Of a stretch of DNA of 64,000 nucleotides, positions 50,560 to 58,856 are shown one piece after another. The stretch's first letter is position 1. Every line of letters starts with the position of its first letter. Source of the DNA: Lysobacter sp. ISL-50. GTDB lineage: Bacteria > Pseudomonadota > Gammaproteobacteria > Xanthomonadales > Xanthomonadaceae. Made by a program: the position numbers and the translations under genes. The stretch covers positions 1 through 64,000 of the forward strand of contig NZ_JAGGRI010000001.1 of assembly GCF_018612875.1 (NCBI RefSeq), given 5' to 3'. Below the pieces are notes generated by a model. The model was not told the origin of the DNA and did not search any database. It saw nothing but the letters and a program-made list of their open reading frames with translations.

Positions 50560-51987
50560 ATGCGAGAGATCACTCACGACCCACAGATGCTAACAGAGCC
50601 GGGCATCGCCGCGGCGGACTCCTGGCGCGAACGCGACCTGAAGGTGCTGTGGCACCCCTGCACGCAGATGCGCGAGCATCCCCACACGCTGCCCTTGCTG
50701 CCGATCGCCAGCGGCCGCGGGCCCTGGCTGATCGGCCAGGACGGACGACGCTACCTGGATGCGATTTCCAGTTGGTGGACGAATATTTTCGGCCACGCCG
50801 AGCCGCGCATCGCCCAGGCCATCGCCACCCAGGCGCTGACGCTGGAGCACGTGATCCTGGCCGGTTGCTCGCACCCGCCCGCGGTCGAGCTGGCCGAGCG
50901 CCTGCTCGCGATCGCGCCGCGCCAGGACGGGCGCGCGCCGCTGAGCAAGGTGTTCTACGCCGACAACGGCTCGGCCGGGGTCGAGGTGGCGCTGAAGATG
51001 GCCTTCCACTGGTTCCGCAATCGCGGCGTCGATGGCCGGACCAAGTTCATCGCCCTGGAAAACGGTTATCACGGCGAGACCCTGGGCGCGCTCGCGGTCG
51101 GCGATATTCCGCTGTACCGGCGCATCTACGCGCCGCTGCTGGCCGAGTCGATCTTCGCGCCCTCGCCCGACGCCTACTTGTGCGAACCCGGCGAAAGCCC
51201 GGCCGACCGCGCGCGCCGGGCCGCGCAGGCTTTGCGCGAACTGCTCGAACGCCATGCCGATGAAGTCTGCGCGCTGATCCTGGAGCCGCGCGTGCAGTGC
51301 GCCGGCGGCATGCGCATGCACGACCCGCTGTATCTCAAGCTGGCGCGCGAACTGTGCGACGAGCACGGCGTGTTCTTGATCGCGGATGAAATCGCGGTGG
51401 GCTTCGGTCGCACCGGCACGATGTTCGCCAGCGAGCAGTCCGGGGTGATGCCCGATCTGCTGTGCCTGTCCAAGGGCCTGACCGGCGGCGCGCTGCCGCT
51501 GGCGGCGGTGCTGACCACGCAGGACATTTACGACGGCTTCCTCGACGACTCGCGCGAACGCGCGTTCCTGCATTCGCACAGCTACACCGGCAATCCGCTG
51601 GCGTGCGCGGCGGCGTTGGCGAGCCTGAGCATCTTCCGCGACGACGAGGTGATCGCGCGCAACCGCGTCACGTCCGAACGCATGCGCGAACTGGCCGCGC
51701 CCTTCGCCGATCACGAGCACGTCGCCGACGTGCGCCAGGCCGGGATGATCGTCGCCTTCGAACTCAGCCGTGGCGGCGACAAGCGCAAGGGCTTCGACCC
51801 GGCCCAGCGCATCGGCCTGCGCGCCTACCGCGCCGCGCTGGAACGCGGCGTGCTGCTGCGGCCGCTGGGCGATATCTTGTACTGGATGCCGCCGTATTCG
51901 ATCGACGAAGAAGCCTTGCAACTGCTCGCCGCGACCACCCGCGCGGCGATCGACCACGCCGTGCAGGAGGCCGACGCATGCGCCTGA
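50560..51987 (+). CDS. bioA: Adenosylmethionine-8-amino-7-oxononanoate aminotransferase
   Basis: A 475-residue PLP enzyme that makes diaminopelargonate in biotin synthesis. It has VLWHPCTQMREH, DAISSWWTNIFGHAEPRIAQAI, GYHGETLGA, ADEIAVGFGRTGTMFA with the PLP Asp, and Schiff-base Lys in LLCLSKGLTGG. The start at 50560 has AGGGGG immediately upstream. It overlaps rsmE by 10 bases. Confidence 0.95.
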   Translation: MREITHDPQMLTEPGIAAADSWRERDLKVLWHPCTQMREHPHTLPLLPIASGRGPWLIGQDGRRYLDAISSWWTNIFGHAEPRIAQAIATQALTLEHVILAGCSHPPAVELAERLLAIAPRQDGRAPLSKVFYADNGSAGVEVALKMAFHWFRNRGVDGRTKFIALENGYHGETLGALAVGDIPLYRRIYAPLLAESIFAPSPDAYLCEPGESPADRARRAAQALRELLERHADEVCALILEPRVQCAGGMRMHDPLYLKLARELCDEHGVFLIADEIAVGFGRTGTMFASEQSGVMPDLLCLSKGLTGGALPLAAVLTTQDIYDGFLDDSRERAFLHSHSYTGNPLACAAALASLSIFRDDEVIARNRVTSERMRELAAPFADHEHVADVRQAGMIVAFELSRGGDKRKGFDPAQRIGLRAYRAALERGVLLRPLGDILYWMPPYSIDEEALQLLAATTRAAIDHAVQEADACA

Positions 51988-52715
51988 CCCGAGTCCATGT
52001 CGATGCGCGGCTCGCGCCCGGCAGCGAAGTCGTATTGCCGGAAGGCCCGGCCACTCACCTGACGCGGGTGCTGCGGCACGAAGTCGGCGACGCCTGCGTG
52101 TTGTTCAACGGCGACGGCCGCGACTACCACGGCCAGATCAGCGCGCTGGGCAAGCGCGAAGTGCGGGTGCGGATCGACTCCGCGCACGAGGTCGAACGCG
52201 AATCGCCGCTGCGCCTGCATCTGCTGCAGGGCGTGGCGCGCGGCGAGAAGATGGACCTGATCCTGCAGAAGGCCACCGAGCTCGGCGTGAGCGCGGTGCT
52301 GCCGCTGTGGTCGCAGCGCAGCGAGGTCAAGCTCGACGAAGCGCGCGCGGAAAAACGTCTGGCGCATTGGCGCAGCGTGGTCGCTTCTGCTTGCGAACAA
52401 AGCGGCCGCGCCTGCGTGCCCGAAGTCGCCGCGCCGCGGGCGCTGGCGGCGGTGCTGTCGGCGTTGCCGGCCGGCGGCGCGCGCTTGATCCTCGACCCGG
52501 ACGGCGAGCTGGCGTTCGCCACGCTCGCGTTGGCCGGCGATGCGCCGGTGCTGCTGGCGATCGGCCCGGAAGGCGGATGGTCGCCGCTCGACCGTCAGCA
52601 ACTGCGCGATGCCGGTTTCCAGGGACTGCGGCTGGGCCCGCGCATCCTGCGCACCGAAACCGCCGGACTGGCGGCGATCGCGGCGCTGCAGGCGCGCTTC
52701 GGCGATCTGGCCTGA
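51978..52715 (+). CDS. rsmE: 16S rRNA m3U1498 methyltransferase RsmE
   Basis: A 245-residue SPOUT-class methyltransferase for U1498 of 16S rRNA. An N-terminal PUA-like part (HLTRVLRHEVGDACVLFNGDG) and a C-terminal knot with LLAIGPEGGWSPLD and LRLGPRILRTETAGLAAIAALQ are both present. The start lies inside the 3' end of bioA. Confidence 0.95.
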   Translation: MRLTRVHVDARLAPGSEVVLPEGPATHLTRVLRHEVGDACVLFNGDGRDYHGQISALGKREVRVRIDSAHEVERESPLRLHLLQGVARGEKMDLILQKATELGVSAVLPLWSQRSEVKLDEARAEKRLAHWRSVVASACEQSGRACVPEVAAPRALAAVLSALPAGGARLILDPDGELAFATLALAGDAPVLLAIGPEGGWSPLDRQQLRDAGFQGLRLGPRILRTETAGLAAIAALQARFGDLA

Positions 52716-52722
52716 GCCGCGG

Positions 52723-52751
52723 CGGCGATCGCGGCGGCTCCGCGATCGCCG
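52723..52751. terminator. Hairpin between rsmE and the convergent kinase gene
   Basis: The perfect 12-bp arms CGGCGATCGCGG / CCGCGATCGCCG around a CGGCT loop lie 8 bases after each of the two convergent stops. There is no T-run; likely shared 3' end. Confidence 0.6.
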
Positions 52752-52758
52752 ATAAGCT

Positions 52759-55458
52759 TCACCGCTGCGTCCAGCGAATCCGCAACTCGGTCGATTTCCC
52801 CGCCACCGTCGCCAGCGCCATGCGCGCGCCCAGGCCGCGGATGCGCTCCATCGCCGCCGGCAGGCCCATGCCGAGGCCGCTGCCGCCTTCGCTGCTGGCG
52901 GCGGTGGTCACGCCGGGCTCGAAGATTTTCAGGATCGCATCGCGCTCGCTCATGCGGCTGACCACGTCGATGCGATAGCGGCCCTCTCGCAGCAACGCCG
53001 CGCGCAAGCGCACCAGATTGATGCCGCGGCCGTCGTCGCGCACGACGAACTGCCAGACCGATTCCTCGCGGCTGAGCGCCAGCCGCACCACGCCGACCGG
53101 GTCCTTGCCGACCCGGCGGCGCATCGACATCGATTCGATCCCGTGCGTGACCGCGTTGGCGACCAGTTCCTTGCCGACCTCGCGCAACACCGCGACCGTG
53201 GGCTCCGGCAATTGCTCGAACAGATCCAGCACCGCCTCGACCCGCACCGACTTGCTCTGCTGCCCGGCCAGTTGCCGCGCGTGCGCGGCCCAGTCGGCGA
53301 ATGCCGCCTTCGACGACGACAGCACCATGTCGCCGCCGGACAGCGCCAGCAGCGGCACCAGTGCGAAGGCTTCTTCGGCGCCGTTGTCGAAGGCGGGGGC
53401 GGCGATTTTGGCCGGATCGTCGGCCGTCGCGTTCGCGCACGTGGAGGCCGGATCGATGGTCAGCTCGATATCGGCGTGCGTCGTCGCGCTGGTGTCGTGG
53501 TTGGCGATTGGTGTGGTCGTCGCGGTCGAAGCGTTGATCGGTATTGCGTTGTTCGATGTTTCGACGACAGCCTTACCCGGCGCGCTGGTTATCGGAGCGA
53601 CGGGCGTGAGCGGGTCTGCGGATTCGATCGCAATCGAAGGCGACGACTCGACGGACGGCGTGGCGGCCGGAGCGATCCCAGCGTCGGTATCCGCGGGCGC
53701 TGGTGTCGGCGGGGTTGGCGATGCCTGCGGCTGAGCCGAAGCCTCGTTCGCAGGCGAACGCGAGCCGGCTTCGGCGGTGCTGGCGGACGCGGCGAGTGGG
53801 TTCATCCACGCCTGCGACGGGTGGGGTTGCGGCGTGGGATTTGGCCGCGATTCGATCTTCGGCGATGCAGCCGCGAGCGTTGGCAACAGTTGCGATGGCT
53901 GATCGGGTTGCGTGGTCTGTACCGGCCGCACGGGCAAGCCCGCTCGCACAAGCGGCGGTTGCGCCGGTGGCGCGGGCGATGTCGATCGCGGCGCTTGCGG
54001 CGGCTCCGAGCCGCTCACCCGCGCGGGGATGCGCGACTGCATGCGCTCAAGAAAAGCCGCCGCGCGTTCCGGGCCGCCCGCGATGGCGGCGGCGCTGCCG
54101 CCTATCGAAATGTGTCCGGTGAGTTGGCCATGCTCCGGATCGTCGTGCGATCCGGCTTGGGGTGCTGACGCCGATGCCGATGCCGATGCCGATGCCGGAG
54201 GCGGCGCGAAGTCGGCGGCGATGGGCTCATCGGATCCGCGCGCAGTCGCCGCATCGATCGACGCCTGCGCGAGCGTCGGCGTGGCGGCGTGCGGCGCGGT
54301 CGCCTGCGCGAAGGTCGGTTCGATCGCAGAGGCCTGCCTCGCCTCGACCGACAACGGCGCAAGCTCGCCCGCAACCACGGCCGCCGATGCTCTGCCGTCG
54401 ATCTGGACCAACAACTCGCGCATCGTGCCGATGCGCTCGCCCAGATACTCCACCTCCGCGCCGAGCCGGCGCGCATCCTCGTGACCGAACTCGGGCCGAT
54501 GGCTCAGCTCGACCAGATCGAGTTCGAAGCAATGCGCGGGCGTTTCGATCAGATCCAGATCGATCTCGCCGGCCTCGCGCTTGAGCAACTGCGCATCGGC
54601 GATCAGCGCGCGATACGAGGCCAGACGTTCGTCCATGTCCGCGGCCATGCACAGGCGCTGCAATCGCACGCGCATCCGTTCCACCGCCGCGTCGCCGTGA
54701 TTCAAACAGGCGCGAATCCGCGCGCTGTCGTGACCCAAGGCGCGCGCCAGGCCTTCGAGCTGCGCGCGCAGGCGCAGTTTGGCGCCGGCCAGTTCCTTGC
54801 CCAGGCGCAGGCGCTCGCCGATGTCGCCGACGCTCACCAACAGATACTGAGCCGCGCCGTCGCGCTCGACCCGATCGAAGCGGAACCCCACCTGCGCCTG
54901 TCGCGACGGCGGCCCGGCGAATACCACCTCGGCCAGCGGATTGCGCGCGGCGATGCGGCGATCGCGCGCGCGTTCGGCGAACAGCAGCTTGAGGTAGGCG
55001 CGCGTCGCCTCCAGGGTTTCCTCCGCGAGCATCGGCCGCAGCACTTCGATCAGATCCATGCCCGGCCACAGCTTGCGCTGCAGCACCTGCAGCAGCGCCG
55101 GCGAGACCGGATCGCGGATGATGAAGTTCGAATCGATCAGGAACAGTCCGTCCGGCACCGCGCGCAACGCATCCTCGGTCAGTTCGCGCCAGACCGCCTG
55201 CTCGCGCTCGTGCGCGTACAAGCGCCGCAGCGGTCCCAGGACCAGATACGCGACCGCCGCCAGCAGCGACAGTCCGGCGCCGATCAACATCATCCGCGGG
55301 CCATCGCCGACGATTCCGAACAGCCCGGCGCTGTCCGCGTCCCGCGCGATCAAACCCACCGCCGCCCCCGCCATCGCCGCGGCGCAGAGCGCGATCGCGG
55401 CGACCACGCCCAACAACCGCGCATAGCGCATGCGGACGCCTTTCATCGTATCGGACAT
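52759..55458 (-). CDS. CheA-like membrane protein with degenerate HPt
   Basis: An 899-residue protein paralogous to the kinase at 56615. It has two membrane helices (about 14-38 and 57-77) with almost no periplasmic loop, a PAS-like region (90-220; AVPDGLFLIDSNFIIRD, MDLIEVLRPMLAEETLEATRAYL), and an HPt-like helical bundle (240-355). Where the paralogue has DVHSLKSEA, this one has DAQLLKREA, so the phospho-acceptor His is Gln290. A low-complexity Ala/Pro/Ser/Thr linker of about 345 residues (357-700) leads to a CheA-type dimerisation/ATPase domain with N-box LVANAVTHGIES and DDGRGI, and G2 GLGMG. No CheW-like P5 domain. The start at 55458 has GAGGAG upstream. Confidence 0.82.
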   Translation of the reverse strand: MSDTMKGVRMRYARLLGVVAAIALCAAAMAGAAVGLIARDADSAGLFGIVGDGPRMMLIGAGLSLLAAVAYLVLGPLRRLYAHEREQAVWRELTEDALRAVPDGLFLIDSNFIIRDPVSPALLQVLQRKLWPGMDLIEVLRPMLAEETLEATRAYLKLLFAERARDRRIAARNPLAEVVFAGPPSRQAQVGFRFDRVERDGAAQYLLVSVGDIGERLRLGKELAGAKLRLRAQLEGLARALGHDSARIRACLNHGDAAVERMRVRLQRLCMAADMDERLASYRALIADAQLLKREAGEIDLDLIETPAHCFELDLVELSHRPEFGHEDARRLGAEVEYLGERIGTMRELLVQIDGRASAAVVAGELAPLSVEARQASAIEPTFAQATAPHAATPTLAQASIDAATARGSDEPIAADFAPPPASASASASASAPQAGSHDDPEHGQLTGHISIGGSAAAIAGGPERAAAFLERMQSRIPARVSGSEPPQAPRSTSPAPPAQPPLVRAGLPVRPVQTTQPDQPSQLLPTLAAASPKIESRPNPTPQPHPSQAWMNPLAASASTAEAGSRSPANEASAQPQASPTPPTPAPADTDAGIAPAATPSVESSPSIAIESADPLTPVAPITSAPGKAVVETSNNAIPINASTATTTPIANHDTSATTHADIELTIDPASTCANATADDPAKIAAPAFDNGAEEAFALVPLLALSGGDMVLSSSKAAFADWAAHARQLAGQQSKSVRVEAVLDLFEQLPEPTVAVLREVGKELVANAVTHGIESMSMRRRVGKDPVGVVRLALSREESVWQFVVRDDGRGINLVRLRAALLREGRYRIDVVSRMSERDAILKIFEPGVTTAASSEGGSGLGMGLPAAMERIRGLGARMALATVAGKSTELRIRWTQR

Positions 55459-55772
55459 TTCCCGCTCCTCCCGCGCGACCGGGAACCTGAAACCGCCGGC
55501 GCACCGATCAAACGCTCGCCTGACCCGCTCGCCTCGCCCTTGCGCATCCCTCCCCCGCGCCCGCCGCGTCCCGGCAGGCGAATCGCGCGACCCGGCCATC
55601 GCTCCGCTTGCGACGCGCCCACATCGCCCGGGTTCCGATCAAGATCGCGAAGGACGGCCCCGACCCACGGAACACGGACCATCGCGGCGCCGATGGTTCA
55701 GGGGGTGTTGGCGCCGCGGCGATGCTCCCGCGCGGCCGGAGCCGCCTTCGCGAACCTTTCGCCCACGCAGGC
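55459..55772. other. Spacer inside the chemosensory locus
   Basis: About 314 bases between the CheX stop and the start of the CheA-like gene. It is GC-rich with no conserved protein frame and no REP element. The gap is long enough for a separate promoter, so the last gene may be expressed independently of the cheX gene. Confidence 0.5.
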
Positions 55773-56234
55773 TCAGTCGAGTCGTTCGATATCGACCACC
55801 AGCGAGGCGCTATAGGTTTTCCAACTCACCATGATCACGTACGGCCGCTTGCGCGATCCGGAGTTGCCGATCGCGCCGGCCGCGGTTCTGGGCACAGAAA
55901 TCTCCATATCGCCGCCGAAGTGCTTGCGCGCGTTGCCGGCCAGGGTGTTGGCCAACTCGCCGACGGTGTCGCGCAGGTTGGCGTCGGACTGATCGCTTTC
56001 GTTGAGCGCCAGCAACAGGTGGCGGATCATCGCGCGCGGCGCCGACACCGTGATGGTGCCGCGGAACTGTCCGCTGATCGCGATCTGGCCGCTGTAGTCG
56101 TACACCGGCACGGTGCCGCTGTTGTCGTCGAGGAACGCGCCGCGCACCACCGCGGCCTCCTGCGTGAGCTGGTTGAAATAGTTCGTCACCGCGTCGATGA
56201 AGACCTTGATTTCGGTTTCGTTGAGGTCGCTCAT
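55773..56234 (-). CDS. CheX/CheC-type phosphatase
   Basis: A 153-residue CheX-domain protein predicted to dephosphorylate CheY-P. The family ExxN motif is E93-L-A-N96 in VGELANTLAGNARKHF; IAISGQFRGTITVSAPRAMIRHLLLAL precedes it. The start overlaps the cheY stop by four bases, coupling the phosphatase to its probable target. Confidence 0.88.
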   Translation of the reverse strand: MSDLNETEIKVFIDAVTNYFNQLTQEAAVVRGAFLDDNSGTVPVYDYSGQIAISGQFRGTITVSAPRAMIRHLLLALNESDQSDANLRDTVGELANTLAGNARKHFGGDMEISVPRTAAGAIGNSGSRKRPYVIMVSWKTYSASLVVDIERLD

Positions 56235-56602
56235 TGCGGCAGCATCTCCAGTAAGGCTTCGACCAGTTGGTCGTCGGTGAACGGTTTGTAGAGAAATCCG
56301 CGCGCGCCCTTCTTCAGCGCGCTGATCGCGGTGGTCTTGTCGCTCAGCGCCGACACCACCAGGATGTTCACGTTGTCGTCGATGGCGACCATCTGCTCGG
56401 TGCATTCCACGCCGCCGATTTCCGGCATGGTCAGGTCCATCGTCACCACGTCGGGTCGATAGCGCACGAACATGTTCAAGGCCTCGGCGCCGTTGTGGGC
56501 CTGGGCGACGATTTCCAATCCGGGCAAGCGGGTGTCGCCGGCCAGGCGCGCGATGCGCTGCCGGATCACGTTGGAATCGTCGACGATCAAAAGCTTCATC
56601 AT
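56231..56602 (-). CDS. Single-domain CheY-like response regulator
   Basis: A 123-residue receiver with D8 and D9, phospho-acceptor D56 in VVTMDLTMPEIGG, S84 in VVSALSD and K106 in LYKPF. No output domain. Twelve bases after the kinase gene and overlapping cheX. The probable role is to carry phosphate from the neighbouring HPt/CheA kinase to an unknown target. Confidence 0.94.
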   Translation of the reverse strand: MMKLLIVDDSNVIRQRIARLAGDTRLPGLEIVAQAHNGAEALNMFVRYRPDVVTMDLTMPEIGGVECTEQMVAIDDNVNILVVSALSDKTTAISALKKGARGFLYKPFTDDQLVEALLEMLPQ

Positions 56603-56614
56603 GATCTGGACTCG

Positions 56615-58780
56615 TCAGAAGGTGAGTTGGAACTCGCCCGGATCGGCCGGCGCGGCGGCCGCGGCCGCCTCGGGCGCCGGCTTGATCTCGGCCACCGGCA
56701 GGCGGATGCGGAACTCGGTGTAGGCGCCGACCTTGGTCGCCATCGAGATCGTTCCCGACATCGCCCGCACCTGCTTCATCACCAGATCCATGCCGACGCC
56801 GTGGCCGGCGTCGCGGTCGCTGTTCTGGCTGGAGGTGGACACGCCCGGCTCGAAGATTTTCATGATCACCTCGCGGTCGCTCAGCGAGGACAGCCGCTCG
56901 GCCGAATACTGGCCGGTCGCGGCCAGCGCCTCGCGCACGCGCCGGGCGTCGATGCCGCGGCCGTCGTCGCGCACCACCAGTTCGATCTGGCGCGTACCGA
57001 GGTCTTCGCTGCGGAAGCTGACCGTGCCTACCGGCGATTTCGACGCCGCGCGGCGCTCGTCCATGGTCTCGATGCCGTGCACCACGGCGTTGCGCAGCAA
57101 TTGCAGGCCGATCGTGCGCAAGGCGTTCAAGGCTTCGCCCGGCACCCGGTCGAAAGCCTGCAACTGCATGTCCAGCTGAACCTGCTTGCCCTGCTCGCGG
57201 GCGATGCGTTCGGCCAGGGTGTTCCAGCCCTCGACGGCGCGCTGCGACGGCGAGGCCGCGCTCTTGGCCGCGCCCGCGTCGCGGCCGCCGCCGATGCGGT
57301 CGAGGAAATCGCGGATGGTGGCGACGCATTCGAACATGTCGTCCAGATGCACGGTCATCTTGACCATGTCGGCGCCCTCGATGCTGCCGCGATCGCGCAG
57401 CCCGATCAGATCGGCTTCGAAGGTATGCGCCAGCGCCTCGATCATCTCCAGGCCCAGCGCCGCCGCCTCGCTCTTGAGCGAATGCACGTCGCGGAAGATC
57501 GCGTTGACCAGTTCGCCGTAATCGGTGCCGGTGCGGCGCGCGGCGGCCTGGCGCAGGTCGTCGTTGACGCGTTCGAGCACCACGCCGATGCGATGCAGGA
57601 ACAGGCGCACCTCGCTCGACTCGCGGCTCAGCACGCGCAGCAACGCTTCCATTTCCTCGCGGGTGCGGGTCTTGGCGGCGGTGATTTCCTGCGTCAGGCG
57701 CACGCGTTCGGTCGCGTCCGACACCGTCACCAGCAGATAGACCGTGTCCTCGCTTTCCTGCACGCGGTTGAACTGGAAGTTGAGGTAGCGCGACTGCGGC
57801 TGGCCGCGGCCGTCGCTGCCGCCGGCCACCGGCACTTCCGACAGCGGGTTGAGGCTGGCGACCAGGTTTTCCTTCACCCGCTTGCCGAACAGCAGTCCCA
57901 GGTAGTCGCGCGTGGCTTCGAGCGTCTGCGCCGCGACCATCGGCCGCAGCACTTCGATCAGGTTCATGCCCGGCTCGACCTTGCGCTGCATGATCTGCGG
58001 CAGCGAGTGGGACATCTGCTCGCCGACGGTGAAGTCGCCGGTCACCAGGAACAGGCCTTCCTTCACCGTCGCCAGGATGTCGTCGTTCTGCTTGCGCGAT
58101 TGGGTGACGGCGCGGTCGCCGGCCAGCAGGCGGCGAAACGCGACCAGCGCGGTGAACAGGAAGTTCAACATAATCAGGCCCGCGCCGATGCTCTGCGCGT
58201 GGGTCAGGCGGGTGTTGGCTCGTTCGATGATCCCCTGGGAACCGGCGACCAGCTTGTTGATCAGGTCGAACAACTCGGTGTTGTTGGCGCGGCCGTACTG
58301 GATCGCCGAGGCCAGTTGGGCCGGGTCCACGCTCGGCCCGGCCAACACCGCCTTGATCCGCGTTTCGTACGGGTCCCACACCTTGGTGAGCTGGGCGTCG
58401 GTCTGGATCATCTCCGGCGTGGCCAGGGCGAGGTCGAACGCCACGCCGCTGTTGTCGCCCGGCAATCGGCCGCCGTTGCGGAACAGTTTGAGCGTGTTGT
58501 CGATCAGCTCCGAACGCTTGCGCAGCGCTTCGCGCAGATCGGCCGAAACCGGCTGGCCGTTCTTGGTGTCCTGATCCATTTCCAGCATCGAACGCAACAC
58601 GATCTGCGAAGCGCTTCGCATCGCGCCGCTCAAGTCGCGGGCCTGGGTGCCCTGGGCGATCTGTCCGGACAGCAGCAGGCTGGCGGCGATCAACGCGCCG
58701 GAGATGAGCAGGAACAGGCTCACCGCCACGATCAGAATGTAATAGCGCTTCCAGAAGCTGCTGCTCTTGGCCTGTTGCAT
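56615..58780 (-). CDS. Membrane-bound PilJ-sensor / CheA-like kinase
   Basis: A 721-residue fusion. TM1 is at about 14-38. The periplasmic domain (42-190; RDLSGAMRSASQIVLRSMLEMDQ, RKRSELIDNTLKLFRNGG) resembles the PilJ-type 'type IV pili MCP N-terminal' domain. TM2 is at 196-218, PAS-like 235-365, HPt 390-497 with phospho-acceptor H433 in DVHSLKSEAAALG. A CheA-type dimer/ATPase region (515-697) follows with N-box LLRNAVVHGIE, DDGRGID (605-611) and GHGVGMD (659-665). It lacks the CheW-binding P5 domain, so it should signal without a CheW array. The start at 58780 is directly followed by the membrane anchor. Confidence 0.88.
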   Translation of the reverse strand: MQQAKSSSFWKRYYILIVAVSLFLLISGALIAASLLLSGQIAQGTQARDLSGAMRSASQIVLRSMLEMDQDTKNGQPVSADLREALRKRSELIDNTLKLFRNGGRLPGDNSGVAFDLALATPEMIQTDAQLTKVWDPYETRIKAVLAGPSVDPAQLASAIQYGRANNTELFDLINKLVAGSQGIIERANTRLTHAQSIGAGLIMLNFLFTALVAFRRLLAGDRAVTQSRKQNDDILATVKEGLFLVTGDFTVGEQMSHSLPQIMQRKVEPGMNLIEVLRPMVAAQTLEATRDYLGLLFGKRVKENLVASLNPLSEVPVAGGSDGRGQPQSRYLNFQFNRVQESEDTVYLLVTVSDATERVRLTQEITAAKTRTREEMEALLRVLSRESSEVRLFLHRIGVVLERVNDDLRQAAARRTGTDYGELVNAIFRDVHSLKSEAAALGLEMIEALAHTFEADLIGLRDRGSIEGADMVKMTVHLDDMFECVATIRDFLDRIGGGRDAGAAKSAASPSQRAVEGWNTLAERIAREQGKQVQLDMQLQAFDRVPGEALNALRTIGLQLLRNAVVHGIETMDERRAASKSPVGTVSFRSEDLGTRQIELVVRDDGRGIDARRVREALAATGQYSAERLSSLSDREVIMKIFEPGVSTSSQNSDRDAGHGVGMDLVMKQVRAMSGTISMATKVGAYTEFRIRLPVAEIKPAPEAAAAAAPADPGEFQLTF

Positions 58781-58856
58781 GGTGGCTTCCCCCTGTGGAC
58801 TTGGCTGGAACGCGCCGGCCGGTCGGACCCGACCGGCCGTGCTCGCGCGATCAGGC

